Positions 9,183 through 18,695 of a stretch of 64,000 nucleotides of DNA are shown in pieces. The stretch comes from JBDIBA01 sp039812705 (GTDB taxonomy: Bacteria > Actinomycetota > Acidimicrobiia > Acidimicrobiales > JBBSGY01), in assembly GCA_039812705.1 (NCBI GenBank), contig JBDIBA010000004.1, forward strand, positions 5,102 to 69,101, written 5' to 3'. Every line of letters starts with the position of its first letter. Position 1 is the first letter of the stretch. The notes beneath the pieces were generated by a model. The model made no database searches, was not told the origin of the DNA, and was given only the letters and a program-made list of their open reading frames with translations. A program made the position numbers and the translations under genes.

Positions 9183-9917
9183 GTGACAACAAGTGGAACC
9201 GTGCGAATCGGTGTCAGTGGCCACCAGGGCAAGCTAGGCACGCCGATTGTCGCCGCCGTCGAACAATCCGAAGATCTGGAAATCGTTTGCACAAAGTCGC
9301 GAGGCCAAGCGCCAGACGTGTTGTCAGGCTGCGATGTAATTCTCGAGGTCTCCAGTGCAGACGGCGCGCGCGAAACACTGCCTTGGGCCGCTGCCAATGG
9401 CGTCAACGTCGTTTGCGGTGCGACGGGTTTGTCGGCGGCAGAGCTTGATGCGTTTGATGACTTGTTCAAGGAGTTCAACGCGCGTTGTTTCGTTGTTCCG
9501 AACTTTGCCATCGGTGCCGTTTTGTTAATGCACTTTGCCGCAGCGGCCGCAAAGTATTTCGATGGTGTTGAGATCATCGAAACTCACCACGCACAAAAGC
9601 TCGACGCCCCTTCAGGCACGGCAAAGTTGACTGCGCAGCGAATCGCGCAAGCACTTTCAACAAAGACTGACAACGCGTCAGACGAACCACCCGCCAGAGG
9701 CGAACGAGTTGCGGGGGTCTCAACGCACTCGGTGCGTTTGCCTGGCGCGGTTGCCCACGAGGAAGTCATCTTTGGTCGTGAAGGCCAATTGCTGACGCTC
9801 CGCCACGATTCCTTCAGCCGCACGTCTTTTGTAGATGGTGCACTGCTGGCATTGCGCAGCTTCAAGCAGTTGTCGCCCGGTGTCTCCGTTGGCCTCGACG
9901 CCGTACTCGATCTCTAG
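9183..9917 (+). CDS. dapB: 4-hydroxy-tetrahydrodipicolinate reductase
   Basis: DapB reduces the DapA product with NAD(P)H in the lysine/meso-DAP pathway. The 244-aa product has a Rossmann opening VRIGVSGHQGKLG, the loop CGATGLSAAELDAF, the VVPNFAIGAVLL segment and the active-site motif THHAQKLDAPSGTA with its paired histidines and lysine. The GTG start abuts the stop codon of the M16 protease gene. dapF, dapD and dapE lie about 20 kb further on in this window, so four DAP genes are present in three loci. Confidence 0.96.
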   Translation: MTTSGTVRIGVSGHQGKLGTPIVAAVEQSEDLEIVCTKSRGQAPDVLSGCDVILEVSSADGARETLPWAAANGVNVVCGATGLSAAELDAFDDLFKEFNARCFVVPNFAIGAVLLMHFAAAAAKYFDGVEIIETHHAQKLDAPSGTAKLTAQRIAQALSTKTDNASDEPPARGERVAGVSTHSVRLPGAVAHEEVIFGREGQLLTLRHDSFSRTSFVDGALLALRSFKQLSPGVSVGLDAVLDL

Positions 9918-9950
9918 TCAGTAGTCGCAAGAACCGGTCGGGCAGATTGG

Positions 9951-11132
9951 CTACTTGGTCAATAGCCTTTTGGTCCAGCGCTTTCCTGGTATTTCGATGT
10001 AGCGATAGGTGGCGGTCGAAAGCAGCACGACTCCGGCCATAAACATGATGAAGAACCAGTGCGTTTGGGCAACAGTTCTGCTGGTGTGTGTCGCGTCTAA
10101 TACGAGCAAGAGCAACAGCTGAAACGGGACATGAATCAGATACGACGCATAGGTGATGTTGCCGAAGAACCTTCCGAGACGGTTTGCCGACAATCCCAAG
10201 CGGTCCAGCGACGCGGCGACAATCAGCGCCGATGGGAAAAGTACCCACATGACGGTCGCAATCGAATCTTTCAGTTCCTCGCGTTGCATGGCAATGACAA
10301 CGGCAACGGCAAAGCCGATGACGCCGAGTGCAGTGCTGATGATCAATTGCCACGAACCGCGTAACGCAAAGAGCGCTTTTTGAATGAATCCGCCAACGAC
10401 AAACAGCATTGAACATTGCGCGAAAAACGCCGGGAAGGTTTCGGGATCGGTCGTGCGATAGATCCACAGCGAAACCAAGAACCAGCCGATAAAGAAGGCA
10501 GCCCTTGCTCGAAAGTGGCGAACCGCTAAAATGAAGATGGCATAGGCGGCTAGTTCAATCGACACAGACCACGTTGGTCCGTTGTACGTCAGTCCCGCTT
10601 GACCAAAGAACCACCCTTGCAAGAACAACACGTTGAGCAAGAAGTTGAGCGGTGTGCTTTCGGAATAGATCTGCGCGTGACCAGCTATGTGAAGGTTTGC
10701 GAACTGCAGGACAACGACGGCAATCAAGGTGATGAAGTGCAACGGGTAAAGGCGTGAGAAGCGGTTAACTGCGAACTCGCGGAAGCCAAGGTTGCGCCTG
10801 CTCGCGTAGACGTAGAAGAAGATGAAGCCCGACAGCAACCAAAAAAGCTGAACGGCCAACGCGCCGTGTTCATAGACGGCTGGCGCTAGCGATTGAAACG
10901 GAAGGCTTTCAACAAAAGTGCCGGGAGCGCCTTCGGTGTCTGAGGGCGCGCCGAAGTGTCGGTAGTGCCAGATCAGCACGGCGAGTGCGGCAAGTCCGCG
11001 CAGCAGGTCAACGTTGTTCAGCTGCTGGCGTGGTGCATCGGTTTTGCTGGGCGGCTTGTTCTCGACCTGGTCTGATGATGACGAAACAATCACCGGGTCA
11101 TCTGAGGTCGGCAGGGCCCGGCTAGCGCCCAT
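9951..11132 (-). CDS. Acyltransferase 3 family membrane protein
   Basis: The protein belongs to the acyltransferase-3 superfamily of integral membrane O-acyltransferases that modify surface glycans, lipids or secondary metabolites. From ATG 11132 it has 393 aa. After a polar N-terminus comes the signature NVDLLRGLAALAVLIWHYRHFG. About ten hydrophobic segments follow, with WLLSGFIFF, RLYPLHFITL and the terminal YRYIEIPGKRW motif typical of the family. The start overlaps the end of the upstream DedA-like gene by 11 bp, so the two are coupled. The substrate cannot be told from sequence. Confidence 0.85.
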   Translation of the reverse strand: MGASRALPTSDDPVIVSSSSDQVENKPPSKTDAPRQQLNNVDLLRGLAALAVLIWHYRHFGAPSDTEGAPGTFVESLPFQSLAPAVYEHGALAVQLFWLLSGFIFFYVYASRRNLGFREFAVNRFSRLYPLHFITLIAVVVLQFANLHIAGHAQIYSESTPLNFLLNVLFLQGWFFGQAGLTYNGPTWSVSIELAAYAIFILAVRHFRARAAFFIGWFLVSLWIYRTTDPETFPAFFAQCSMLFVVGGFIQKALFALRGSWQLIISTALGVIGFAVAVVIAMQREELKDSIATVMWVLFPSALIVAASLDRLGLSANRLGRFFGNITYASYLIHVPFQLLLLLVLDATHTSRTVAQTHWFFIMFMAGVVLLSTATYRYIEIPGKRWTKRLLTK

Positions 11133-12015
11133 CGTGTCTGTCTCGTCGCCGATGGTGTTCCTCGCGCTCGATTCCGGCCTCAACCGCCTCTTCAAGTTCA
11201 TGGAACTTCTGTGCGCGCTGCCTGGAAGGCTTGATTGCTTCCTTGACGATTCCGGTGACAATCACCAACACGATTGAAGCAATGGTCAATTGCCAGGTGT
11301 AGCGCGTGATGAAATCAATGATTGCGTCCATTTGTTCGGGAAACTGCATGGCAAGAGTGCGCACAGCAATGGCGACCGACGTTGCTCCAATGACTTCGAA
11401 GATGGCGAAGGTCGAGAACTTCATGGATGACGAACCAGCCAGCAGGCGCACAATTGGTGACGGGTAGAACATGATCAACAACGGACCGGCTGTTGGAAAC
11501 CAGCGACGAAAGCGGTCAAGTGTTGCGGCTGCCGATGGTGACGAATCGGCGAGGTAATCGAGGGCCGTGTCACCAGCCCACTTGCCGATGAAGAAGTAGC
11601 ACGGCGCGAAAAGCAACCGGCGAATGATCGCAATGGCGTAATAGACAATTGCCGAAATCTGGGTAGCTGCCAGCGCCAAATAGACAACCTTGTTGCTGCA
11701 CATGATCAGCAGCCAAGGTGCATGAGCTGTCATCCAAGGGCGACCCACCCACATGACCGGGTTGATGATCAGTGGAATGGCAATGATTGGACCAAGCGCC
11801 AGCCAAAGTTTTGCCTTGCTGGGCGCCCATTGCGCCCAGTGGGGCAGTAGCGGGTTGTGGTGTTCGTCGTATTCGTAGTCGTCGTTGTCGTTGTCGCGCT
11901 GGTCGTACTCGTTACGGCTGTCTTCGAAACGGTCGGGCCTTCGGACGTCGCGTTCACTGTGTTCATGGCGCCTCGGGCGAGGCGGTTCACGGCGTTCAGA
12001 ATCGGCACGGCCCAT
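11122..12015 (-). CDS. DedA/SNARE-associated-like membrane protein
   Basis: This 297-aa integral membrane protein has a charged N-terminal region of about 60 residues (Arg/Asp-rich) and four to six hydrophobic segments. The part FIGKWAGDTALDYL ... LLIMFYPSPIVRLLAGSSSMKFSTFAIFEVIG resembles the VTT/DedA signature of envelope lipid or membrane-homeostasis proteins (G-R-x-P ... AG). The match is to pattern, not a tight identity. The ATG at 12015 is supported by a minus-strand TAGGGT element exactly seven bases upstream, giving a leaderless mRNA. A longer in-frame extension would run into RNase J coding sequence and is rejected. It is coupled to the acyltransferase gene downstream. Confidence 0.7.
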   Translation of the reverse strand: MGRADSERREPPRPRRHEHSERDVRRPDRFEDSRNEYDQRDNDNDDYEYDEHHNPLLPHWAQWAPSKAKLWLALGPIIAIPLIINPVMWVGRPWMTAHAPWLLIMCSNKVVYLALAATQISAIVYYAIAIIRRLLFAPCYFFIGKWAGDTALDYLADSSPSAAATLDRFRRWFPTAGPLLIMFYPSPIVRLLAGSSSMKFSTFAIFEVIGATSVAIAVRTLAMQFPEQMDAIIDFITRYTWQLTIASIVLVIVTGIVKEAIKPSRQRAQKFHELEEAVEAGIEREEHHRRRDRHDGR

Positions 12016-12022
12016 GGCGCTG

Positions 12023-12061
12023 ACCCTACAAGCCCGGCAGGTGGGTTGTGCGGGGTAGCGT
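12023..12061. promoter_or_regulatory. Back-to-back leaderless promoters (DedA-like gene / rnj)
   Basis: The 54-bp intergenic region carries a minus-strand -10 TAGGGT (12023-12028) and a plus-strand -10 TAGCGT (12056-12061). They lie seven and eight bases before the respective ATG codons. Neither gene has a Shine-Dalgarno sequence. Confidence 0.5.
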
Positions 12062-12069
12062 GGGCGCCA

Positions 12070-13746
12070 ATGACACCTCGTGACTCCGTCGGCAATGTCC
12101 GTATCATTTTTCTCGGTGGGCTCGGCGAAATCGGGCGAAACTGTGCAGTGGTCGAGGTTGCTGACCGCCTCTTGATTATCGACGTCGGTCTGATGTTCCC
12201 CGACATCGACATGCCGGGCGTCGACCTGGTCCTTCCCGACTTCACGTTCCTTCGCGAAAATGCAGACCGCGTCGAGGCTGCAATCATCACCCACGGCCAC
12301 GAAGACCACATGGGTGCGCTCAGCTATTTGCTGCGCGACATTTCGTTTCCGATCTACAGCTCTCAGCTGACACTCAACCTGGCGCGCAACAGGATTGACG
12401 AGGCAAAGCTCACAGATCGCACAGAGTTCATTGCGGTCAAAGACGGCGAGCGTCGCAAGATTGGCCCGTTTGATGTTGAGTTCATTCCGGTTACGCACTC
12501 TGTGCCACACGCATTTGCCGTTGCTCTGCACACTCCGCAGGGAACCATTCTTCACACCGGTGACTTCAAGCTTGACCTCACGCCAATTGACGGTCGTCGC
12601 ACCGAATTGAAGGCAATCGGGCGCATTGCCAGCGAGCAGGGCATTCGTCTGTTGCTTAGTGACTCCACCAATGCCGAAGAGCCCGGGCGCACCAATTCAG
12701 AAGCAAACGTGCGTGAGGTGTTGAACGATGTCATTCGCAAACACCGCAGTCAGCGAATCATCGTCACTTGTTTTGCCAGTCACTTGCACCGCGTTCAGCA
12801 GGTGATGGATGCAGCCATTGCCGATGGTCGCGTTATTGCAACCCTTGGGCGTTCAATGGGCAAGAACGTTGCGTTGGCGCGCGAGATGGGCTTGTTGCAT
12901 GTTCCAGAGTCGTCCTTAGTTCCGATTGAAAAGATCAAGGACTATCCAGACAACAAGGTCTGCATCATTTCAACCGGTTCACAGGGTGAACCGATGTCGG
13001 CTCTGACACTCATGGCGTCTGGCCAGTCCAAATGGTTGGAGCTGGGTGACAACGATGTCGTAATCCTCAGTTCACACCCGATTCCGGGCAATGAGTCCAG
13101 CGTTGGCAAGGTCATTGACGGCCTTTACCGTCGCGGGGCCGAGGTCATTCACTCGGGCCTTACGCCCGTGCACGCCAGTGGTCACGCTCGCCAAGACGAA
13201 CTGAAGACCATGATCAACGTTTCTTCTCCTGAGTTCTTCATTCCGGTTCACGGGGAGTTCCGTCACCTCACGCATCACAGTCGCGTGGCCATGGAGATGG
13301 GTGTTCCCGCATCCAATGTCTTGCTGTGCGAAGACGGCGACGTCGTCGAGCTAAGTGACGACGGCATTGCCTTTGCCGGTGAGGTACCGAGCGGCTACCT
13401 GTTTGTCGATGGCTCCACGTCTGATTCCAGCACCGGCGTATTGCGCGACCGTCAGATCCTCGCTCAAGAAGGTGTTGTCATGGTTGTTGTCACGATCGAC
13501 GCCAGCCACGGCGAGATTGTCAGCGGACCAGAAGTCTTCACAAGAGGTTGGGTCTACGAACCCGAACAAGGCGACCTGGTTGAAGAGGCGCAAAAGGCAG
13601 TTGCCGAGAAACTGGCCGAATTGGACAACACGGCAATTCGCGACATCGAGGCCGTCCGCCGAACCGCTCGTAAGTCACTTGGCTCGTTCGTCGCCAAGCG
13701 GACAGCCAGGCGCCCAATGGTTGTGCCAGTCGTCATGGAAGTCTGA
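12070..13746 (+). CDS. rnj: Ribonuclease J
   Basis: RNase J is a metallo-beta-lactamase/beta-CASP nuclease with endo- and 5'-3' exonuclease activity in rRNA maturation and mRNA decay. From ATG 12070 it has 558 aa, the normal length. It shows FLGGLGEIGRN, the metal motif THGHEDHMGAL, a further histidine in PVTHSVPHA, the aspartate in HTGDFKLD, the beta-CASP motif SDSTNAEEPG and the late PVHGEFRHLTHH. Longer starts back to 11857 overlap the divergent gene and lack family similarity. With pnp nearby, the window encodes two main RNA-decay nucleases. Confidence 0.95.
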   Translation: MTPRDSVGNVRIIFLGGLGEIGRNCAVVEVADRLLIIDVGLMFPDIDMPGVDLVLPDFTFLRENADRVEAAIITHGHEDHMGALSYLLRDISFPIYSSQLTLNLARNRIDEAKLTDRTEFIAVKDGERRKIGPFDVEFIPVTHSVPHAFAVALHTPQGTILHTGDFKLDLTPIDGRRTELKAIGRIASEQGIRLLLSDSTNAEEPGRTNSEANVREVLNDVIRKHRSQRIIVTCFASHLHRVQQVMDAAIADGRVIATLGRSMGKNVALAREMGLLHVPESSLVPIEKIKDYPDNKVCIISTGSQGEPMSALTLMASGQSKWLELGDNDVVILSSHPIPGNESSVGKVIDGLYRRGAEVIHSGLTPVHASGHARQDELKTMINVSSPEFFIPVHGEFRHLTHHSRVAMEMGVPASNVLLCEDGDVVELSDDGIAFAGEVPSGYLFVDGSTSDSSTGVLRDRQILAQEGVVMVVVTIDASHGEIVSGPEVFTRGWVYEPEQGDLVEEAQKAVAEKLAELDNTAIRDIEAVRRTARKSLGSFVAKRTARRPMVVPVVMEV

Positions 13747-13861
13747 TTTCCCTTAACTCGGCTGACCAGCCAACCCGCTCGACAACGAACCCGCAAAGCT
13801 GACTTTTTGGTCGCCAGGAGACAGCACGCTGTCACTGCGCGCCACTACTGTCGTACGGATC

Positions 13862-16201
13862 GTGGCTAAATCAACCAAGTCAAGACGTAGGGCCCCGGAA
13901 CCCAGATTCCTGGTCACCGAGCAGATCGAAGATTTTTTTGCGCGTCAGTCACCCGAGGTTTGGGGCGTTGTCCTGGTCTTGGTCGGAATCGTCGGCGCTG
14001 CAGCCATCTACCTGGACATCCTTGGTCCGGCGGGGGCAATGCTTGCCGATGGAGCCAAGTCCGCTTTCGGTCTGACGCGCTTCGTGCTGCCCGTTGCATT
14101 CCTTGTTGCCGGCGCGCAAATGATCCGCTACCGCGAAGAACACACCGTCGTTCGCCTTGCGTTGTGGTTGACGGTTGCGATTGTTTCAGCCGCCGGTCTC
14201 ATTCAGCTTTTCAACGGCCCTCGCACTTTCACAACCACATCTTTCGATGTCGGCCCATCCGGAGGTTGGACCGGCCTAGGCGTTGGTCACGGTTTGCAGT
14301 CGGTCATTGGCCCGTGGGGTGCCGGTTTACTCCTCGTCATCGCGTTGGCTGTTGCCGTGTTGTCTTGCTGCGGCCTGACGGTTGGCGACGCCTTGGCATA
14401 TTCGCGTGAGCGTCTAGATATGGGCCGCGACGCAATGGCCGAGCGCAAGGCGCGCAAGGAACAAGACGTCATCGACCTGCGCGACCAACCCGAGGACGAA
14501 GAGGAATACGACGACTACGAAGACGGTTACGACGACGAGGTCGAAGAGGACTTTGTTGACGACGAGTACGACGAAGAAGACGAATACGACGAGGAGCTGG
14601 ATGATGAAGAGCCAGAACCCGCTGTCGATCGTCCCGTCAAGGTCAGTGTTCCCAAGCCCAACAGTGTCCCCGCCGGCCAGCAGCTGGACATGGGTCTCAG
14701 TGCAAACAAGAACTCCAACTGGAAGCTGCCCAGCACAACGCTGCTCAAGCGCGCTAAATCGCAGTCAGTAGACCGTCGACTTCTCGAGGCCGCTGGAAAG
14801 ACTCTCGAGCGAGCCCTCGAACAACACAACGTCGACGCGCACTTGGTGGGTATGACGGTGGGTCCGTCGATTACTCAGTTCCAGCTTGAACTTGGGCCGG
14901 GCGTCAAGGTTTCCAAAGTCGTCAACCTCAACAAGGACATTGCCTACGCAATGGCGGCGGCCGACGTCAGAATCCTCGCGCCCATTCCGGGCAAGTCGGC
15001 CATTGGCATCGAGGTGCCAAACCAAGAACGAGCCCTTGTTGCACTTGGCGACATCTTGACGAGTGAAGAGGCCATGAACGCCCGTCATCCACTCGAGGTC
15101 GGCATTGGTCGCGACATTAATGGACGCTCGGTCATGGAAAACCTCGCGACCATGCCGCACATTCTGATTGCCGGTGCAACGGGTGCAGGTAAGTCCAGCT
15201 GCATCAACTCGCTCATCACTTCACTGCTTGTGCGCAACACGCCCGACGATGTGCGTTTGATTCTCATTGACCCCAAGCGCGTTGAACTTGGTCAATACAA
15301 CGGCGTTCCTCACCTGCTGACTCAAGTCGTGACAGACCCCAAGAAGGCCGCCAACGCGCTGCAGTGGACCGTTGCGGAAATGGACAAGCGCTACCAGTTG
15401 CTTGCCCAAGCCGGCACTCGCGACATCAAGGGTTACAACGAAGCGTTCGACAATGGTGATCTCAGTGAAACCGATGACGAGGGCAATTCCATCTATTCGC
15501 GTTTGGCAAACATTGTTGTCGTCGTTGACGAGTTGAACGACTTGATGATGGTTGCCGCTCGCGATGTTGAGGCCTCAATCACCCGCATTGCTCAGATGGC
15601 AAGAGCCGTTGGCATTCACCTCGTCCTTGCAACACAGCGACCTTCTGTCAACGTCATTACCGGCGTCATCAAAGCAAACATCCCGTCACGTTTGGCATTT
15701 GCCGTTTCGTCACTTGCAGACAGCCGCGTCATTCTTGACCAGGCAGGTGCCGAGCGCCTGATTGGTCAAGGTGACATGTTGTTATCCAAGGGCGGGGGAC
15801 TCGCCAAGCGCATTCAGGGTGCTTGGGTAAGCGAAGACGAGGTTCGCAAGGTTGCCGAACACTGGCAGAAACAAGCCAAGCAAGCCCCTTCAGATCCCGC
15901 ACAAGACGCTTCAACACAGGAAGCAATTACCGCTGGCTCCGGCGAGTCCGGCGGCGGAGGCTTTGGCGGAGCTGGCGATGATGACGACGAGCTGTTTGAA
16001 CAAGCAATGGAGCTTGTTGTGCGCTCAAAGCTCGGTTCTACGTCAATGTTGCAGCGCAAGCTTCGCGTTGGTTTCGCGAGAGCGGGCCGGTTGATGGACA
16101 TTCTCGAACAGCGTGGCGTTGTTGGGCCGAGTGAAGGCTCCAAGGCTCGCACCGTGTTGATGACCGTCGAAGAACTCGAAGCGCGCGAGCCTTCTAGCTA
16201 G
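13862..16201 (+). CDS. ftsK: DNA translocase FtsK/SpoIIIE
   Basis: FtsK pumps chromosomal DNA through the closing septum. The 779-aa protein has four N-terminal membrane segments (about 30-185). A very acidic linker (about 208-255) is rich in Asp, Glu and Tyr. The motor domain carries Walker A GATGAGKSS (about 437-445), the VVVVDELNDLM Walker B region and HLVLATQRPSVNVITG. A C-terminal winged-helix gamma domain ends the protein (SMLQRKLRVGFARAGRLMDILE). The usual DEL(A/N)D motif has N here. The GTG start at 13862 lies ten bases after TACTGT, so the leader is almost nil. It converges with the wall-hydrolase module. Confidence 0.96.
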   Translation: MAKSTKSRRRAPEPRFLVTEQIEDFFARQSPEVWGVVLVLVGIVGAAAIYLDILGPAGAMLADGAKSAFGLTRFVLPVAFLVAGAQMIRYREEHTVVRLALWLTVAIVSAAGLIQLFNGPRTFTTTSFDVGPSGGWTGLGVGHGLQSVIGPWGAGLLLVIALAVAVLSCCGLTVGDALAYSRERLDMGRDAMAERKARKEQDVIDLRDQPEDEEEYDDYEDGYDDEVEEDFVDDEYDEEDEYDEELDDEEPEPAVDRPVKVSVPKPNSVPAGQQLDMGLSANKNSNWKLPSTTLLKRAKSQSVDRRLLEAAGKTLERALEQHNVDAHLVGMTVGPSITQFQLELGPGVKVSKVVNLNKDIAYAMAAADVRILAPIPGKSAIGIEVPNQERALVALGDILTSEEAMNARHPLEVGIGRDINGRSVMENLATMPHILIAGATGAGKSSCINSLITSLLVRNTPDDVRLILIDPKRVELGQYNGVPHLLTQVVTDPKKAANALQWTVAEMDKRYQLLAQAGTRDIKGYNEAFDNGDLSETDDEGNSIYSRLANIVVVVDELNDLMMVAARDVEASITRIAQMARAVGIHLVLATQRPSVNVITGVIKANIPSRLAFAVSSLADSRVILDQAGAERLIGQGDMLLSKGGGLAKRIQGAWVSEDEVRKVAEHWQKQAKQAPSDPAQDASTQEAITAGSGESGGGGFGGAGDDDDELFEQAMELVVRSKLGSTSMLQRKLRVGFARAGRLMDILEQRGVVGPSEGSKARTVLMTVEELEAREPSS

Positions 16202-16219
16202 GCATTGGCAACTAGCTAT

Positions 16220-16966
16220 TCAGCCGGTGATGCTGACGCCGTCGACTAGAGAATCCGAACGGGTCACGTCATATGGCACGTTGTTCATCTTGATCGGCGA
16301 GTACACACCGGTTTCCGAACGCAGTGAATACATTGCAATCCGCACCTGTTTGAAGGTGATTCCCGTCTCGTCTGCGCCGTGCCAAACAACAACCGTGCGG
16401 TACATGCCCGGCTGACCCGGAACGGTTGTGGTGTTCGCGAAATCTCCGACGAAGTTCACAATCGGAACCGGCGTTGGTGAAGTGTTCGAGAAATAGTTCG
16501 GATACTTTTCCCGACCCACGTTGGTTTTCTTGGCCCTGATGACGTCGATCATTGTTGCGTTGGCGCGGTTGTAGTCGACATCGCTCATTTGGCCGGCAAC
16601 GCGCGGGTAGACGCTGGGCAACTGGGTAAGCGGGATGAAGCCACTTGGCTCGACAGTGCCTTCGTTGCCTGCGTGTATCGCCCCGGGAACGGTGGTGGTT
16701 GTCAGATATGCGTCGCCGCCTCCGCTTTCCTGGTCCTCAATCGCTTCTTTTGCAATCTGCTCAGGGGTGGGTCGGGGAAGTGTTTGGTCAGTGCTTGTGT
16801 TTGCGGTTGTTGGCACGCCAAGTGTTTGTTCTGCCTTGGTCTGTTGCTTTGCGCCGAAGCTTGCAACGACGATTACGAATGCAAGGATCAAGACCAGCCC
16901 GACAATCGTCGCAATGATGATCTTGGCCCGCAGGTTCATTTGGTCCAGAAAGTTGGGAAGTCTCAT
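16220..16966 (-). CDS. Membrane-anchored hypothetical protein, partner of wall hydrolase
   Basis: I do not recognise this 248-aa protein. It has one N-terminal transmembrane helix (about 14-36, IIIATIVGLVLILAFVIVV) after a short basic segment, so most of the chain is predicted to be outside the membrane. A Thr/Pro-rich linker (about 50-100) leads to a globular C-terminal domain with PNYFSNTSPTPVPIVNFVGDF, TVVVWHGADETGI and a basic/aromatic core. It starts seven bases after the stop of the three-domain hydrolase gene and is surely cotranscribed with it. A role as a scaffold or regulator of that hydrolase is only a guess from context. Confidence 0.75.
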   Translation of the reverse strand: MRLPNFLDQMNLRAKIIIATIVGLVLILAFVIVVASFGAKQQTKAEQTLGVPTTANTSTDQTLPRPTPEQIAKEAIEDQESGGGDAYLTTTTVPGAIHAGNEGTVEPSGFIPLTQLPSVYPRVAGQMSDVDYNRANATMIDVIRAKKTNVGREKYPNYFSNTSPTPVPIVNFVGDFANTTTVPGQPGMYRTVVVWHGADETGITFKQVRIAMYSLRSETGVYSPIKMNNVPYDVTRSDSLVDGVSITG

Positions 16967-16973
16967 CGTTTTC

Positions 16974-18689
16974 CTAGTTTGTATTCACCGATACGTGGAC
17001 GTGATCGAAGTGGCCGCCGGTCGCACTCTTGATGTCGTACTGGCTGCTCGAGTATGGGCGCGTGCCCTCACCGGCTCTTGACGAACTCCAGATGCCGCCG
17101 TACCAAATGAGGTAGTTGATGCCGAGGGACTTTGCGTTTGTGCGCAAGAAGCTGTCGATTTCATCGCCCAGTGCTTTTTGGCCGGCATCGGGGAACTTGC
17201 CTGCCGTATTGACCATGATGTCAACGGCGTTGCCGGTGATGTGGTCAGATCCCGGAGCGTGGTTGGGGTCGTATCCGCCGATTGTTGAAATGCAAGGTTG
17301 CTGGTTGTTCTTGGCCTGGCATCCCCACTTCGAGTCGACGAGCTGGCGAACGTTGTAAGCGCGTGGGGTCAAGTTGTGGTGTTCGGCGCTGCGCGGTCCT
17401 ACGCCGGGGTCGGTTAGTGAACCGTCGACCGGGCTGCATGCTGCGCCCGAGCTTCCGTCGACTGCGCCTGCGTTTGTGAGGTGCTTGATGGGATCAACGG
17501 CGTTCTCGTTGATGCGGACTTCAAAGTGAAGGTGGGGACCGGTGCTGCGGCCGGTGTTTCCAGAAAGCGCAATCAACTGGTTGGAGGTCACCGTTTGACC
17601 AACTTGGACTTTGAGCGAAGAGAGGTGGCCGTAGCGGGTTTGAATTGATTGACCCTGTGCGTCCTTTCCGTGCTCGATATAGATGACGTTTCCGTATCCG
17701 CCTTGCACTCCGGCAACAGTGACCGTTCCGGCGTTGGCGGCGTGGACTTCGGTGCCGATTGGCGTGCCGATGTCTGCGCCCTTGTGGTCCGTTGATGCGC
17801 CGGCAGTTGGTGCGTTACGCGCCCCTAGGCCTGAAGTGACGGGATACTTAGTCGCAACCGGGCGCACCCAGCCCGATTGCGCGCGCGCTGCTTCGTTGCC
17901 TGCTTTGGTTTGGTCCAGCGATGCCGGTGCTGCGTCAGTAGTTGCCGGGCCGGTTGTGCCGGCTTGTGCAAGCCACGTCCGTGCGGTTGCGACGTTGTCG
18001 TTGACGATTCGGATGTACGCGCTCTTGTCTGCGGGTCGTTGTGTTGCGTAACCGGCTTCACCGGGTGACATCGATCCCGAGGGATCAACAACTTGCAGGT
18101 TCTCGTAGAAGCGCTTTGCTGCCCAAGCTGGGTCCATTAGTTGCGCGTCGGTTCCCCAGGGTTTTCCGTCGCGACCGTCACCGCCGGACAGTTGCTGGAA
18201 TGCGCCAAGACTTGTGTGGTCATGACCGGCGCCATCGTTTGGATACTTGTCAGAGCCGGGGACGTTGGTGTTGTAGAGGTTGCGCGGGCCAGATTCGAGT
18301 TTCGAAATGGCGAGGGCCGTGAGGATCTGGTTTTCGTTCTTGCCCATTTGCCGACCGACGTCGACGATGATCTTGACAATGCTCATGTTCGGGCTGGCTT
18401 TGCCGGGGACGTAAGTGCCCGAACCCATCACTGCACATGAGGCGGAGGCTTGCTGAGTCTGCATGACAACGAAAAGCTGGCTGACAAAGAAGATGCTGAA
18501 CAAGAAGATTCCGAGGATGATCAGAATCACAATCTTGAAGAGCGGTTTGGTGACCTTGGTGACTGCCTTTTCGGCAGCCTTCGATGCGACTGGACCGGCA
18601 GGCGCGGCAGCAACACCGGCGGCCTTTCCGGCCGCCTTGCTGGCAACGTCGGCACCCTTGTCGACCGCATCGTTCATTCCACCGCTCAC
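16974..18689 (-). CDS. Membrane protein with lysozyme-like, M23 and M15-like domains
   Basis: The 571-aa protein combines three wall-active modules behind one membrane anchor. Residues 1-50 are an Ala/Lys-rich amphipathic segment and 51-75 a transmembrane helix. Residues about 100-240 look like a lysozyme/transglycosylase fold (AISKLESG with Glu132, then SLGAFQQ). Residues about 272-402 are an M23 LytM endopeptidase with a full zinc set: His302 and Asp306 in HKGADIG, and HLHFEV with His386/His388. Residues about 440-568 have the SxHxxGxAxD pattern (SDHITGNAVD) and HFDHVHVS, resembling M15-type or ARB_07466-like C-terminal domains. A TAAACT element six bases before the GTG start implies leaderless transcription. 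Confidence 0.85.
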   Translation of the reverse strand: MSGGMNDAVDKGADVASKAAGKAAGVAAAPAGPVASKAAEKAVTKVTKPLFKIVILIILGIFLFSIFFVSQLFVVMQTQQASASCAVMGSGTYVPGKASPNMSIVKIIVDVGRQMGKNENQILTALAISKLESGPRNLYNTNVPGSDKYPNDGAGHDHTSLGAFQQLSGGDGRDGKPWGTDAQLMDPAWAAKRFYENLQVVDPSGSMSPGEAGYATQRPADKSAYIRIVNDNVATARTWLAQAGTTGPATTDAAPASLDQTKAGNEAARAQSGWVRPVATKYPVTSGLGARNAPTAGASTDHKGADIGTPIGTEVHAANAGTVTVAGVQGGYGNVIYIEHGKDAQGQSIQTRYGHLSSLKVQVGQTVTSNQLIALSGNTGRSTGPHLHFEVRINENAVDPIKHLTNAGAVDGSSGAACSPVDGSLTDPGVGPRSAEHHNLTPRAYNVRQLVDSKWGCQAKNNQQPCISTIGGYDPNHAPGSDHITGNAVDIMVNTAGKFPDAGQKALGDEIDSFLRTNAKSLGINYLIWYGGIWSSSRAGEGTRPYSSSQYDIKSATGGHFDHVHVSVNTN

Positions 18690-18695
18690 GGAAAA

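Noticed and set aside
12016..12555. Longer N-terminus of the DedA-like protein on the minus strand
   Set aside because: The extension is antisense to the RNase J coding sequence and has no membrane or family signal. ATG 12015 has a -10 element seven bases upstream.
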